From Micavibrio sp. (GTDB taxonomy: Bacteria > Pseudomonadota > Alphaproteobacteria > Micavibrionales > UBA2020), in NCBI GenBank assembly GCA_028283745.1, contig JAPWJZ010000008.1:371290-435289 (forward strand): a DNA stretch of 64,000 nt, read 5' to 3'. Below are positions 45,638 to 53,569 of the stretch, piece after piece. The notes beneath the pieces were generated by a model that saw only the letters and a program-made list of their open reading frames with translations, did not search any database and was not told the origin of the DNA. Each line of letters begins with the position of its first letter. The stretch's first letter is position 1. Both the position numbers and the translations under genes were made by a program.

Positions 45638-47290
45638 ATGAACCTCAAGGGTAAATTCACCGTCCTCAGCGTTATCGTTGTCGTGGTCATTTCGGCGGCG
45701 GGGATGCAAAACTTCATCACCCTGCGCGGTTTGCTGAATACGGTGGCCGAAACCGATGCCGCCGCCGCCATTTTGCAAAAGCACAGCCACGCCGACATGA
45801 TGCACGATGCCGTGCGCGGAGACGTGATGCGCGCGCTCTATGCCGCCACTGTCCACGATGCCGGCGCGGTTGACGATGCCGCAGGGGATGCCCGCGCCCA
45901 TGCCGAAGCGCTGGAGGCCGATGTTGCGGCAACGCTGGCGCTAGAGCCGCCGACCGATGTATTGCCCGCCCTGCAAACCCTGTCGCGCGATGATGCAGAT
46001 TACGCCGCGACGGCCTTGAAGGTCAGCGCCGCCGCCCGTCGCGACCTTGCCGGCGGCAGCCACGAAGGCGCGGCGCTGATGACCGCATTTATGGAGCAGT
46101 TTGACAGCATCGAACGCAAGGCGGATGCCGTATCAGCCACCCTGCAGCAGCACATGCGCCGCCTTGCAAGTGCGGAGGATGCAGCGGTATCCACCGCCGA
46201 ACTGCACGTGGCGCTTGCAGCGGCCTTCACTATTTTCATTGCGCTGCTGCTGCCGTTTTACAGCCGCTGGTACATTTTTACGCCGCAGGAACGGCTGATC
46301 ACGGCCATGGAAAGCCTGTCCGGCGGCATTCTTGATGCACGCATCCCGTATTTGACGCGGGCGGATGAAATTGGCGCGATTGCGCGGGCATTAAAGGTTT
46401 TCCAGCAAAACGCGCAGGATAAAAAGAAGCTGGAAGAACAAACGCGCAGCACCATGCTGTCGTTGGCGGGCAGCTTTGAAGCGAATGTGAAAAGCGTGGC
46501 TGATACTGTGGCGTCCGCCGCAACCGAAATGGATGTTACCTCCCGCGATGTCATGAAGCGGTCGCACGACAGCAGCGAAAAACTGGGGCAGCTGGTGCGC
46601 GGCATTTCCGGCGCTTCGCAAAACGTGCAGACTGTCGCGGCAGCAGCGGCAGAGCTTTCCGCCTCCATCCGTGAAATCGGCCAGCAGGTGGAGCATGGCA
46701 ATAAAATCATGTCCGCCGCCGTGGGCGATGCCGGACGCGCAAATACGCAAGCCGGGAATTTGACGGAAGCCGCCCAGCGCATCGGCAGCGTGATTGACGT
46801 GATTAACGACATTACCGGGCAGATCAACCTGCTCGCGCTCAACGCCACCATTGAAGCCGCGCGGGCGGGGGAGCAGGGCAGGGGCTTTGCCGTGGTCGCC
46901 GCCGAAATCAAGAGCCTTGCCAGCCAGACAACGGTGGCAACCAAGCAGATTGAAGAGCAAATCAGCTTTATTCAAGGCTCTGCCGCTGAAACAGTGGGGG
47001 TGCTGCAGCAGGTATCATCCACCATCGGCGAAATGAACAAGGTGTCGTCTTCCATCGCTGCCGCCGTTGAAGAACAGGGCATGGCAACGCAGGAAATTGC
47101 CCGTAACGTGCAGCAGGCGGCGGAAATTACCCAAATGGTGTCATCCAACGCCAATGACGTGAAGGAAGTGTCGGCCAGCAGCAGCGGTGCTCTCAGCCAG
47201 ATGATCGCGGCGGCATCCGACCTGTCGCGGCAGTCGGAAAGCCTGCGCGCGCAGGTGGGCGGCTTCCTGCGCGATATTCGCGTGGGTTAA
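45638..47290 (+). CDS. Methyl-accepting chemotaxis protein
   Basis: A 550-residue chemoreceptor. It has TM1 (about residues 6-28), a periplasmic helical bundle of about 160 residues, TM2 (about 190-210), a HAMP domain (about 213-270) and a cytoplasmic signalling domain to about residue 545. The hairpin tip contains INLLALNATIEAARAGEQGRGFAVVA with EIKSLA, the conserved region contacting CheA and CheW. No C-terminal NWETF pentapeptide for CheR/CheB tethering is present. GGGAGA lies nine bases before ATG 45638. The ligand is unknown and no che or flagellar genes are in the window, although the transglycosylase at 5445-6431 could belong to such a machine. Confidence 0.93.
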   Translation: MNLKGKFTVLSVIVVVVISAAGMQNFITLRGLLNTVAETDAAAAILQKHSHADMMHDAVRGDVMRALYAATVHDAGAVDDAAGDARAHAEALEADVAATLALEPPTDVLPALQTLSRDDADYAATALKVSAAARRDLAGGSHEGAALMTAFMEQFDSIERKADAVSATLQQHMRRLASAEDAAVSTAELHVALAAAFTIFIALLLPFYSRWYIFTPQERLITAMESLSGGILDARIPYLTRADEIGAIARALKVFQQNAQDKKKLEEQTRSTMLSLAGSFEANVKSVADTVASAATEMDVTSRDVMKRSHDSSEKLGQLVRGISGASQNVQTVAAAAAELSASIREIGQQVEHGNKIMSAAVGDAGRANTQAGNLTEAAQRIGSVIDVINDITGQINLLALNATIEAARAGEQGRGFAVVAAEIKSLASQTTVATKQIEEQISFIQGSAAETVGVLQQVSSTIGEMNKVSSSIAAAVEEQGMATQEIARNVQQAAEITQMVSSNANDVKEVSASSSGALSQMIAAASDLSRQSESLRAQVGGFLRDIRVG

Positions 47291-47301
47291 GGCCTAATCC
47301 T

Positions 47302-48162
47302 TTATTGCGCAGGCGTTGCGGCGGGCGTTGCTTCAACGGCTGCAGGCTTCACGGTGAAGACGCGCTTCAGGAAGGCCTTCATTTCATCCCACGATTTTTT
47401 ATCTGCGTCCGCATCATAAGCGATGGGCATGTTGAAGCGCTTGCCAATCTCGGTTGCCTTGGGGTTGGTGAAGGCATGGGTGGCACCGGGGTATTCGACA
47501 ATTTTCACGGTCGCGCCCGCAGCCGCCATTTCCTTTTTAAAGTTGGCGCGTTCCTGCGCCGGCACAAAACTATCAGCCCCGCCGTTCAGGGCAAGAATTT
47601 GGGCGGTCACGCGCCCGCCTTCCGCCGGCTCTGACGTTTTAAGGCCGCCGTGGAAGCTGACGACGCCTTTCAAATCTTCGCCGCGGCGCGCCATTTCAAG
47701 CGCGACCGAGCCGCCAAAGCAATAGCCAACGGCGGCAAGGCGCGTATCATCCACCTGCGGCTGCTTTTTCAGCACGGCAAGGCCGGCTTCAGCGCGGGTC
47801 AGCATTAAATGGTTGTCTTTGTAAAAGGGCGTCGCCAGCGCTTCGGCTTCCTTCGGGTTATTGCCGAACTTGTTGCTGCCGTACATGTCGATGGCGAAGG
47901 CGACATAGCCCAGCTCCGCCAGCTGCGTTGTGCGGTTGCGCACATAATCATTCAGGCCCCACCATTCATGCACCACCACCACGCCGGGGCGCTTGCCGTG
48001 AACGGCGTCGTCATAGGCCAGCACGCCCGTCAGCTGCACGCCGCCGTCGGTATAGGGAATGTCGCGCGTCACGATTTTCGCATGCGCGGTGTGCGCGAAC
48101 AGCAAAACAGCGGCGGCTGCGGCGAGCAGGGCGGGGGTTTTAGTGCGAAGCTTCAGCGTCAT
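47302..48162 (-). CDS. Exported dienelactone hydrolase family protein
   Basis: A 286-residue alpha/beta hydrolase with a signal peptide (about residues 1-28, ending AHTAHA). The DLH family traits are VVVVHEWWGLNDYVR with the conserved Glu near the nucleophile, the nucleophile Cys148 in GYCFGGSVAL, Asp in NGGADSFVP and His in ATHAFTNP. Classical members hydrolyse dienelactone in chlorocatechol breakdown, but exported members of this type lack those neighbours and have unknown substrates. AAGGA lies nine bases before the start. It is convergent with the chemoreceptor and ends in an Ala/Pro/Thr-rich tail. Confidence 0.9.
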   Translation of the reverse strand: MTLKLRTKTPALLAAAAAVLLFAHTAHAKIVTRDIPYTDGGVQLTGVLAYDDAVHGKRPGVVVVHEWWGLNDYVRNRTTQLAELGYVAFAIDMYGSNKFGNNPKEAEALATPFYKDNHLMLTRAEAGLAVLKKQPQVDDTRLAAVGYCFGGSVALEMARRGEDLKGVVSFHGGLKTSEPAEGGRVTAQILALNGGADSFVPAQERANFKKEMAAAGATVKIVEYPGATHAFTNPKATEIGKRFNMPIAYDADADKKSWDEMKAFLKRVFTVKPAAVEATPAATPAQ

Positions 48163-48344
48163 GGCATGTCATCCTTCATGGAAGCGGAATATGGTGCATA
48201 AACGATAGGCCGGGTTAAACGTTCCGGCAAGTTTCGTTTTTATCTTTTAATTCAGGGGTATGGGTGCAGGGAGAGAGGGTATTGCCGCAGCGTCTTCCAT
48301 ATGCTAACTACTATGGCAAATCAAAATTGGAACGATGCCTAAAA

Positions 48345-49085
48345 ATGCCCATGTCGGACAGAAAGCGTGACAAGAAATTCATCCAGGCTGCCGGCGATGG
48401 CAACCTGAGTGAACTTGCAAACCTGCTGGCCGACGGCGCGGATATCAAAGCCGTGGGCGGCTTCTGGCAGATGCACACAACAGCGCTCAGCTTTGCCGCC
48501 GTCATGGATAAACCTGCCGCCATGCGCTGGCTGCTGAATAACGGCGCGGATATAAACCAGCGCGACACTTCCGGCTCGACCGCGCTGATACATGCCGTTA
48601 TCAACAGCAATTACCGCTGCGTCAGCTTGCTGCTGGATGCGGGCGCGAACATGTATATCGGCGATTCAGGCGGGCGTACCCCGCGCCAGCATGTGCCGCG
48701 TGGCCGCGGTCGGGCCATTGGCCTGCTGCTCGACAGCCACGACAAGGCACTGCGCGCCGCTACGAAGGAAAAAGCCGCCCCCGCGCCGCAAGCCGCACCT
48801 GCAGGTGAAGACCCGGATGTGGTTATCCTCCGCCAGCAAATCGGCAATCGTATGCTGGAAGAAGTTTTCAATTTCGCCGCCCGCGAACGCCTGACTCTTA
48901 TCCGCAAGGATATCGACGCGCCCATCGAAGCCATGACACGCCAGAACTTTAACGAGCTTGCCGAAAGCCCGCTGCTGCGCCGCGCCTTTGCCGAGCATAA
49001 ACGCCGCGGCGGCCAGCTGACAGAAAGCGATGTTTTTGATGCCATGCTGCAAAAACCGCGCAACAATGGCCTGAAGCCCACATAA
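48345..49085 (+). CDS. Ankyrin-repeat protein
   Basis: A 246-residue protein with three ankyrin-like repeats in the N-terminal half (about residues 10-115): LSELANLLADGADIKAVGG, PAAMRWLLNNGADINQRDTSG followed by TALIHAV, and YRCVSLLLDAGANMYIGDSGG followed by RTPRQHV. A charged helical region of about 100 residues follows. No signal peptide. Starts at ATG 48345 or 48351; the ribosome binding site is weak and the frame extends to 48264. Ankyrin arrays bind proteins; the partner is unknown. A small ankyrin-like gene follows, in the same direction, 73 bases later. Confidence 0.83.
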   Translation: MPMSDRKRDKKFIQAAGDGNLSELANLLADGADIKAVGGFWQMHTTALSFAAVMDKPAAMRWLLNNGADINQRDTSGSTALIHAVINSNYRCVSLLLDAGANMYIGDSGGRTPRQHVPRGRGRAIGLLLDSHDKALRAATKEKAAPAPQAAPAGEDPDVVILRQQIGNRMLEEVFNFAARERLTLIRKDIDAPIEAMTRQNFNELAESPLLRRAFAEHKRRGGQLTESDVFDAMLQKPRNNGLKPT

Positions 49086-49158
49086 ACTTTTTTTACGCCG
49101 TATTTACGTGCGCGCGCCTGTTCTGCGGCCCATGCTGGCAGCAGCAGGAGTTGTTTTC

Positions 49159-49458
49159 ATGTGGCTGAAAAATCTTTTTAAGCGCACCAGCGCCGCACCC
49201 AGGCCGCCAAAGCCGCCGGTTGTTTTTGCGTCCGTGCCCTCCAAACAGGAAATGAACAAATTCCGCGATGACTGCGCCGAGGGGCGCAACGACGGGGTGC
49301 GTGATTTTTTGGATAAATACTCCGGCAATTACGCCGATTACCGCGGCAAATCCGGCTGGTCGCCCCTCATGCTTGCCGTCTGGCGGGGGCAGGCGGACAC
49401 AGTTGCGCTGCTGCACAAGGCCCGCCAGAACGCGCATAACAACAGTCCTAAACGCTAA
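49159..49458 (+). CDS. Small ankyrin-like protein
   Basis: A 99-residue protein with a basic, hydrophobic N-terminus (MWLKNLFKR), a Pro-rich segment and one ankyrin-type unit in the C-terminal half: FRDDCAEGRNDGVRDFLDKY, then DYRGKSGWSPLMLAVWRGQADTVALLHKA. A single such repeat is normally unstable alone, so it may pair with the larger ankyrin protein upstream. ATG 49159 has CAGGAG nine bases upstream; the ATG at 49108 has none. It is convergent with rimO, whose stop lies six bases away. Confidence 0.7.
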   Translation: MWLKNLFKRTSAAPRPPKPPVVFASVPSKQEMNKFRDDCAEGRNDGVRDFLDKYSGNYADYRGKSGWSPLMLAVWRGQADTVALLHKARQNAHNNSPKR

Positions 49459-49463
49459 GACAA

Positions 49464-50816
49464 TTAAGCGGCGACGGTTTTGCCTTCAAGGTCGTATTCA
49501 TCGGCGGCGGTGATTTTTACCTGCACGATGTCGCCTTCCTTGAGGTTCTTGCCGGTCACCTTCACGGTGCCGTCAATTTCCGGCGCGTCGCCCATGGTGC
49601 GGCCGATGCCGCCGTCACGACCGACGCTGTCGATAATGACGGGCAGGGTCTTGCCGACTTTTGCCGCCAGCTTGGCCTTGGAAATGCCCTGCTGCAGCTG
49701 CATGAAGCGGTGCCAGCGTTCTTCCTTCACTTCTTCCGGCACATGCGGCTGGATGTCGTTGGAGGGGGCGCCGGTTACGGGCTCATACTTGAAGCAGCCG
49801 ACGCGGTCGAGCTGCGCTTCCTGCATCCAGTCCAGAAGGAAGTTGAAATCTTCCTCCGTCTCGCCGGGGAAGCCGACGATGAATGTCGAGCGGATGGTAA
49901 GATCGGGGCATTGCTGTTTCCAGCTTTTAATGCGGTCGAGCGTTTTTTCCTGGTGCGCGGGGCGGCGCATGTTTTTCAAAACTGCCGGGCTTGCGTGCTG
50001 GAAGGGAATGTCGATGTAGGGCAAAATTTTATGCTCGTTCATCAGCCCGAACACTTCATCCACATGCGGGTAGGGGTAGACGTAGTGCAAACGCGTCCAG
50101 ACGCCCAGCTCGCCCATTTCGCGGCAAAGGTCGATGAACTTGGTGCGAATGGTGCGGTTCTTCCATGGCATCGCCTGGTATTTGGTGTCGATGCCATAGG
50201 CAGATGTATCCTGCGAGATCACCAGCAGTTCCTTCACGCCGGCTTTCACCAGACGCTCCGCTTCCGACAGCACCTGAATGATGGGGCGTGAAACAAGGTC
50301 GCCGCGCAGTTTGGGGATAATGCAGAAGGTGCAGCGGTTGTTGCAGCCTTCGGAAATTTTTAAGTACGCATAGTGGCGCGGCGTCAGCTTGATGCCCTGC
50401 GGCGGCACAAGGTCAACGTAGGGGTCATGCGGCGCGGGGGCTGCGGCATGCACGGCATTCACAACAGCTTCGTATTGCTGCGGGCCGGTGACGGCGAGGA
50501 CCTTGGGGAATTCCTTGGTAATTTGCTCAGGCTCCGCGCCCATGCAGCCCGTCACGATGACGCGGCCATTTGCAGCCATCGCTTCGCCAATCGCTTCCAG
50601 CGACTCTTTCTTTGCGCTGTCGAGGAAGCCGCAGGTGTTGACCAGCACCACGTTCGCGTTCTCGTAATCCGGCGAGAGCTGGTAACCTTCGGAGCGCAGC
50701 TGGGTCAAAATCCGTTCAGTATCCACAAGGGCCTTCGGGCAGCCAAGGCTGACAACGCCGACGGTGGGCGCTTCCTGTTCTTTGGTATTCTTCTTTTTGG
50801 TGATCGTCTTCGTCAT
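49464..50816 (-). CDS. rimO: Ribosomal protein S12 methylthiotransferase RimO
   Basis: RimO is a radical-SAM enzyme that adds a methylthio group to the conserved Asp of ribosomal protein S12. The 450-residue protein has the N-terminal UPF0004 domain ([30 protein letters not shown] and GCMGAE give the three cluster Cys), the radical-SAM domain with [17 protein letters not shown], and a C-terminal TRAM domain ([12 protein letters not shown] through [11 protein letters not shown]). The KALVDTE and LVVNTCGFL context separates RimO from MiaB. The ATG at 50816 has no strong ribosome binding site. It is divergent from the KamA-like gene. Confidence 0.95.
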   Translation of the reverse strand: MTKTITKKKNTKEQEAPTVGVVSLGCPKALVDTERILTQLRSEGYQLSPDYENANVVLVNTCGFLDSAKKESLEAIGEAMAANGRVIVTGCMGAEPEQITKEFPKVLAVTGPQQYEAVVNAVHAAAPAPHDPYVDLVPPQGIKLTPRHYAYLKISEGCNNRCTFCIIPKLRGDLVSRPIIQVLSEAERLVKAGVKELLVISQDTSAYGIDTKYQAMPWKNRTIRTKFIDLCREMGELGVWTRLHYVYPYPHVDEVFGLMNEHKILPYIDIPFQHASPAVLKNMRRPAHQEKTLDRIKSWKQQCPDLTIRSTFIVGFPGETEEDFNFLLDWMQEAQLDRVGCFKYEPVTGAPSNDIQPHVPEEVKEERWHRFMQLQQGISKAKLAAKVGKTLPVIIDSVGRDGGIGRTMGDAPEIDGTVKVTGKNLKEGDIVQVKITAADEYDLEGKTVAA

Positions 50817-51048
50817 GTGCCTACAGATTTCCCGTTTTTTTACAGCCTCTTAGATGCCTGAAAGGTGGCGTTGGGGGCAAGCTTTTCAAGCCGTTCGCCT
50901 ATTTCAGCGTTATTTAGTACCAGAAATGTACAGTTATGTAAAGAAAAACAAGAGCAAAATAACATAATGTCTGGTTTTCTTTGAGAATGTCCGGCCTTTC
51001 GTGTATGTAAAACCGCAACAACATAACGCCTGCATAAAGCCGCGGAAT

Positions 51049-52062
51049 ATGAAACCACAAAGAAAACAGCAGCTCGCCACCGACCCCGCCCTTGCTGCGG
51101 TCATGGAACGCTATGCCGTTTCAGTGACGGATGATGTGCTGGCGCTGATTGACGAAGGCGATGCAACCGACCCCATCGCCCGCCAGTACCTGCCGGATGC
51201 GCGGGAGCTGCAAACCACGCCCGAAGAACTGGAAGACCCGATTGGCGACGGCGCGCATATGCCGGTCAAGGGCATTGTCCACCGCTACCCCGACCGCGTG
51301 CTGCTGAAGCCCGTGCATGTCTGCGCCGTGTATTGCCGCTTTTGCTTCCGCCGCGAACAGGTGGGGCCGGGCGCGGAAATGCTGACGGCGGATGAACTGG
51401 CGAAGGCCCTTGCCTACATCCGCAATACCCCCGCCATCTGGGAAGTGATTTTGACGGGCGGCGATCCCTTCGTCATGTCGCCGCGCCGCCTGAAAGAAAT
51501 TATGCAGGTGCTGAATGATATTCCGCACGTGCAGGTCATCCGCTTCCATACCCGCGTGCCGGCGGCAGACCCCGCGCGCGTGACGGATGAGCTGGTGGAT
51601 GCACTGCAAAGCGACAAGGCCGTCTACACGGTCATCCACTGCAACCACGCGCGCGAACTGACGGATAAAGTGCGCGCCGCCACGCAAAAACTGGTCAAAG
51701 CGGGCATTCCGTTATTGTCGCAATCGGTGCTGCTGCGCGGCGTGAATGACGATGCGGCAACACTGGAAGCGCTGTTCCGCGCCCTTACCGCCATGAAGAT
51801 AAAACCCTATTATTTGCATCACCCCGACATGGCCCCCGGCACCGGCCACTTCCGCCTGTCGGTTGAAGAAGGCCGCGCCATTACTGCGCAGCTGCACGGC
51901 AAACTTTCCGGCATCGCCGTGCCGGATTACGTGCTGGATATTCCGGGCGGCTTCGGCAAGGTCAGCCTGTCAGAAAGCCCCGTCGTGGAAAAAGAACCCG
52001 GCGTTTATGAGGCGACCGACTTCAACGGCCGGACGCACGACTACATTTCAAAGAAAAAATGA
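51049..52062 (+). CDS. KamA/EpmB-family lysine 2,3-aminomutase
   Basis: A radical-SAM, PLP-dependent aminomutase. The 337-residue protein has the iron-sulfur motif CAVYCRFC (CxxxCxxC, near residue 89), the GGDPFVMS turn, and the PLP-binding region VLDIPGGFGKVSL whose Lys corresponds to the PLP Lys of KamA. It lacks the C-terminal extension of clostridial KamA and is the size of EpmB, which makes (R)-beta-lysine to modify elongation factor P. Neither epmA nor efp is in the window, so the role is inferred only. It starts at ATG 51049; an ATG at 51001 is in frame without support. It is convergent with the EndoU gene. Confidence 0.88.
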   Translation: MKPQRKQQLATDPALAAVMERYAVSVTDDVLALIDEGDATDPIARQYLPDARELQTTPEELEDPIGDGAHMPVKGIVHRYPDRVLLKPVHVCAVYCRFCFRREQVGPGAEMLTADELAKALAYIRNTPAIWEVILTGGDPFVMSPRRLKEIMQVLNDIPHVQVIRFHTRVPAADPARVTDELVDALQSDKAVYTVIHCNHARELTDKVRAATQKLVKAGIPLLSQSVLLRGVNDDAATLEALFRALTAMKIKPYYLHHPDMAPGTGHFRLSVEEGRAITAQLHGKLSGIAVPDYVLDIPGGFGKVSLSESPVVEKEPGVYEATDFNGRTHDYISKKK

Positions 52063-52066
52063 CTAT

Positions 52067-52531
52067 TTACTCGCCGTTATCATTCGCGGCATTGCACGGG
52101 CTGCGCGGGGTGTTAAGCGGGTAGGCGGTGATGATTTCGCTTTTGTCGCGGTTGAGGACGATACGGATTTTAACGCCGTGGTCGTTAGCATCCGCCACGT
52201 AATAGCCGTTGCCTTGCTGCCGCCAGCCAAGGTTATCGTTCGCGGCATCCGCCTTTACAGCTGCAACAACATCATCCGCGCTCCAGTTGGCGGGGAATTC
52301 GGATTTGCAGGGGCGGTTTATACCATGTAAATGCCCGCCGCCGTGGTCATCCCCGTACAGAATATGCTGTTTGCGGCTTTCGCTTAAAACGGGGCCTTTT
52401 GTGGTGCCTTGAAAGGATGCCACCGGATTCATTGGGTTTATCTTTGACAGCTGGCCCAAAATCATTGGCAGCCCCACGACCATGACGAAGCCGAAAGTGA
52501 AAAGACGTTTCAAAAACCGGTCGCGGAACAT
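52067..52531 (-). CDS. EndoU-family nuclease-like protein with N-terminal membrane segment
   Basis: A 154-residue protein. A hydrophobic segment at about residues 8-28 looks like a signal anchor or signal peptide. From about residue 50 the sequence follows the bacterial EndoU nuclease domain: RKQHILYGDDHGGGHLHG with two candidate catalytic His, FPANWSADDVVAAV, then DHGVKIRIVLNRD with the Lys, and IITAYPLN with the family Tyr. EndoU domains cleave RNA and are often the toxin tip of polymorphic toxins; here it stands alone with no obvious immunity gene. Start ATG 52531 has GGAG nine bases upstream; a start at 52558 adds nine residues. It ends five bases after the KamA-like gene. Confidence 0.72.
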   Translation of the reverse strand: MFRDRFLKRLFTFGFVMVVGLPMILGQLSKINPMNPVASFQGTTKGPVLSESRKQHILYGDDHGGGHLHGINRPCKSEFPANWSADDVVAAVKADAANDNLGWRQQGNGYYVADANDHGVKIRIVLNRDKSEIITAYPLNTPRSPCNAANDNGE

Positions 52532-52593
52532 GAAGGGAGGCTCCTTTTCGCAAATCATTCTGCACGTATTATAAAAGCAGGGCGTGCCGCCGC

Positions 52594-52893
52594 CGAGTTA
52601 AAAATAAGTCATTGAATATAAACAACTATTTACCAATGTACCGTAATAATTGCAAAGAATTAAGGCTGGCGAAATACCGCCGCGAAGCAAACCGGCGCAA
52701 AGTAGTATCTAGGAATTGCCCCCACGACCTTTACCGCCGCAATCCTTTAAATCGCGCCCGAAGAACCGGCGCGGCCCGCGGACGAAGACCAGGGGTATCA
52801 AACGAACACCGCTCGCTGCCCCGAGAGGTGCGGGAGAGAAGCCATCCCCTCTAACGGCTTCTCTCCCTTTTCTTTTTGAGGTATAACAGCGCT
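52594..52893 (+). other. Structured leader region before the two-component operon
   Basis: About 300 bases without a supported gene. A TTG-initiated open frame at 52612-52854 encodes an Arg-rich product, lacks a ribosome binding site and ends inside a terminator hairpin, so I treat it as noncoding. The region is rich in short inverted sequences such as CCGGCGC and GCGCGGC near 52771-52785 and ends in the terminator at 52832-52877. Either a separate small RNA ends here or this is a regulated leader of the response-regulator gene starting at 52894. Confidence 0.45.
52832..52877 (+). terminator. Strong intrinsic terminator 17 bases before a start codon
   Basis: GGGAGAGAAGCC (52832-52843) pairs perfectly with GGCTTCTCTCCC (52856-52867), followed by TTTTCTTTTT (52868-52877). 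It is directed along the forward strand and ends only 16 bases before the response-regulator ATG at 52894. Confidence 0.9.
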
Positions 52894-53565
52894 ATGCGTA
52901 TCCTCGTTATCGAAGACGACAAAAGCCTTGGTAAATACATTGTGGACGGCCTTAAACAGGCAGGCCACAACCCTGATCTTGCGCTGGACGGCCTTGAGGG
53001 CCTCGGCCTCGCAACGCAGGAAAGCTATGACGTGCTGATTGTCGACCGCATGCTGCCGAAGCTGGACGGCCTTGCCGTTATTCAGGCGCTGCGCACCTCC
53101 AAAAAAAATACCCCCGTACTGGTCTTAAGCTCCCTCGGCAAGGTCGAGGAACGCGTGGAAGGCCTGCGCGCCGGCGGGGATGATTACCTTGCCAAGCCGT
53201 TCTCCTTTGATGAGCTGCTGGCGCGGATCGAGGCGCTGTCGCGCCGCAATATCCACGAAGCGGAAAAAGTGCGCCTGTCCGTCGGCGACCTTGAAATGAA
53301 TTTGATCACGCGCGAAGTCAGTCGCGGCAACCAGCAGATTGATTTGCAAAACCGCGAATTCCGCCTGCTGGAATACCTGATGCGCCGCCCCGGCGAGGTC
53401 GTGACCCGCACCATGCTGCTGGAAGGCGTGTGGGATTTCCATTTCGACCCGCAGACCAACCTTATCGACGCGCAAATGAGCAAGCTGCGCAATAAAATCG
53501 ACAAGGGGTTCGACCGCCCGCTGATCCATACCATCCGCGGTGCCGGCTACAAGATTTCCACCTGA
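52894..53565 (+). CDS. OmpR-family response regulator
   Basis: A 223-residue transcription factor. The receiver domain (about residues 1-118) has Asp7-Asp8 in VIEDDKSLG, the phospho-acceptor Asp51 in LIVDRMLPKLDG and Lys in LAKPFSFDEL. The winged-helix DNA-binding domain (about 130-223) has LTNREFRLLEYLMRRPGEVVTR-type sequence and RGAGYKI. It is paired with the histidine kinase that starts four bases after its stop. ATG 52894 is taken as the start; a TTG six codons earlier overlaps the terminator tail. Target genes are unknown. Confidence 0.94.
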   Translation: MRILVIEDDKSLGKYIVDGLKQAGHNPDLALDGLEGLGLATQESYDVLIVDRMLPKLDGLAVIQALRTSKKNTPVLVLSSLGKVEERVEGLRAGGDDYLAKPFSFDELLARIEALSRRNIHEAEKVRLSVGDLEMNLITREVSRGNQQIDLQNREFRLLEYLMRRPGEVVTRTMLLEGVWDFHFDPQTNLIDAQMSKLRNKIDKGFDRPLIHTIRGAGYKIST

Positions 53566-53569
53566 CAAC

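Noticed and set aside
52612..52854. 80-codon Arg-rich frame before the response regulator
   Set aside because: TTG start without a ribosome binding site, and it ends inside a terminator hairpin; noncoding leader is the better reading.
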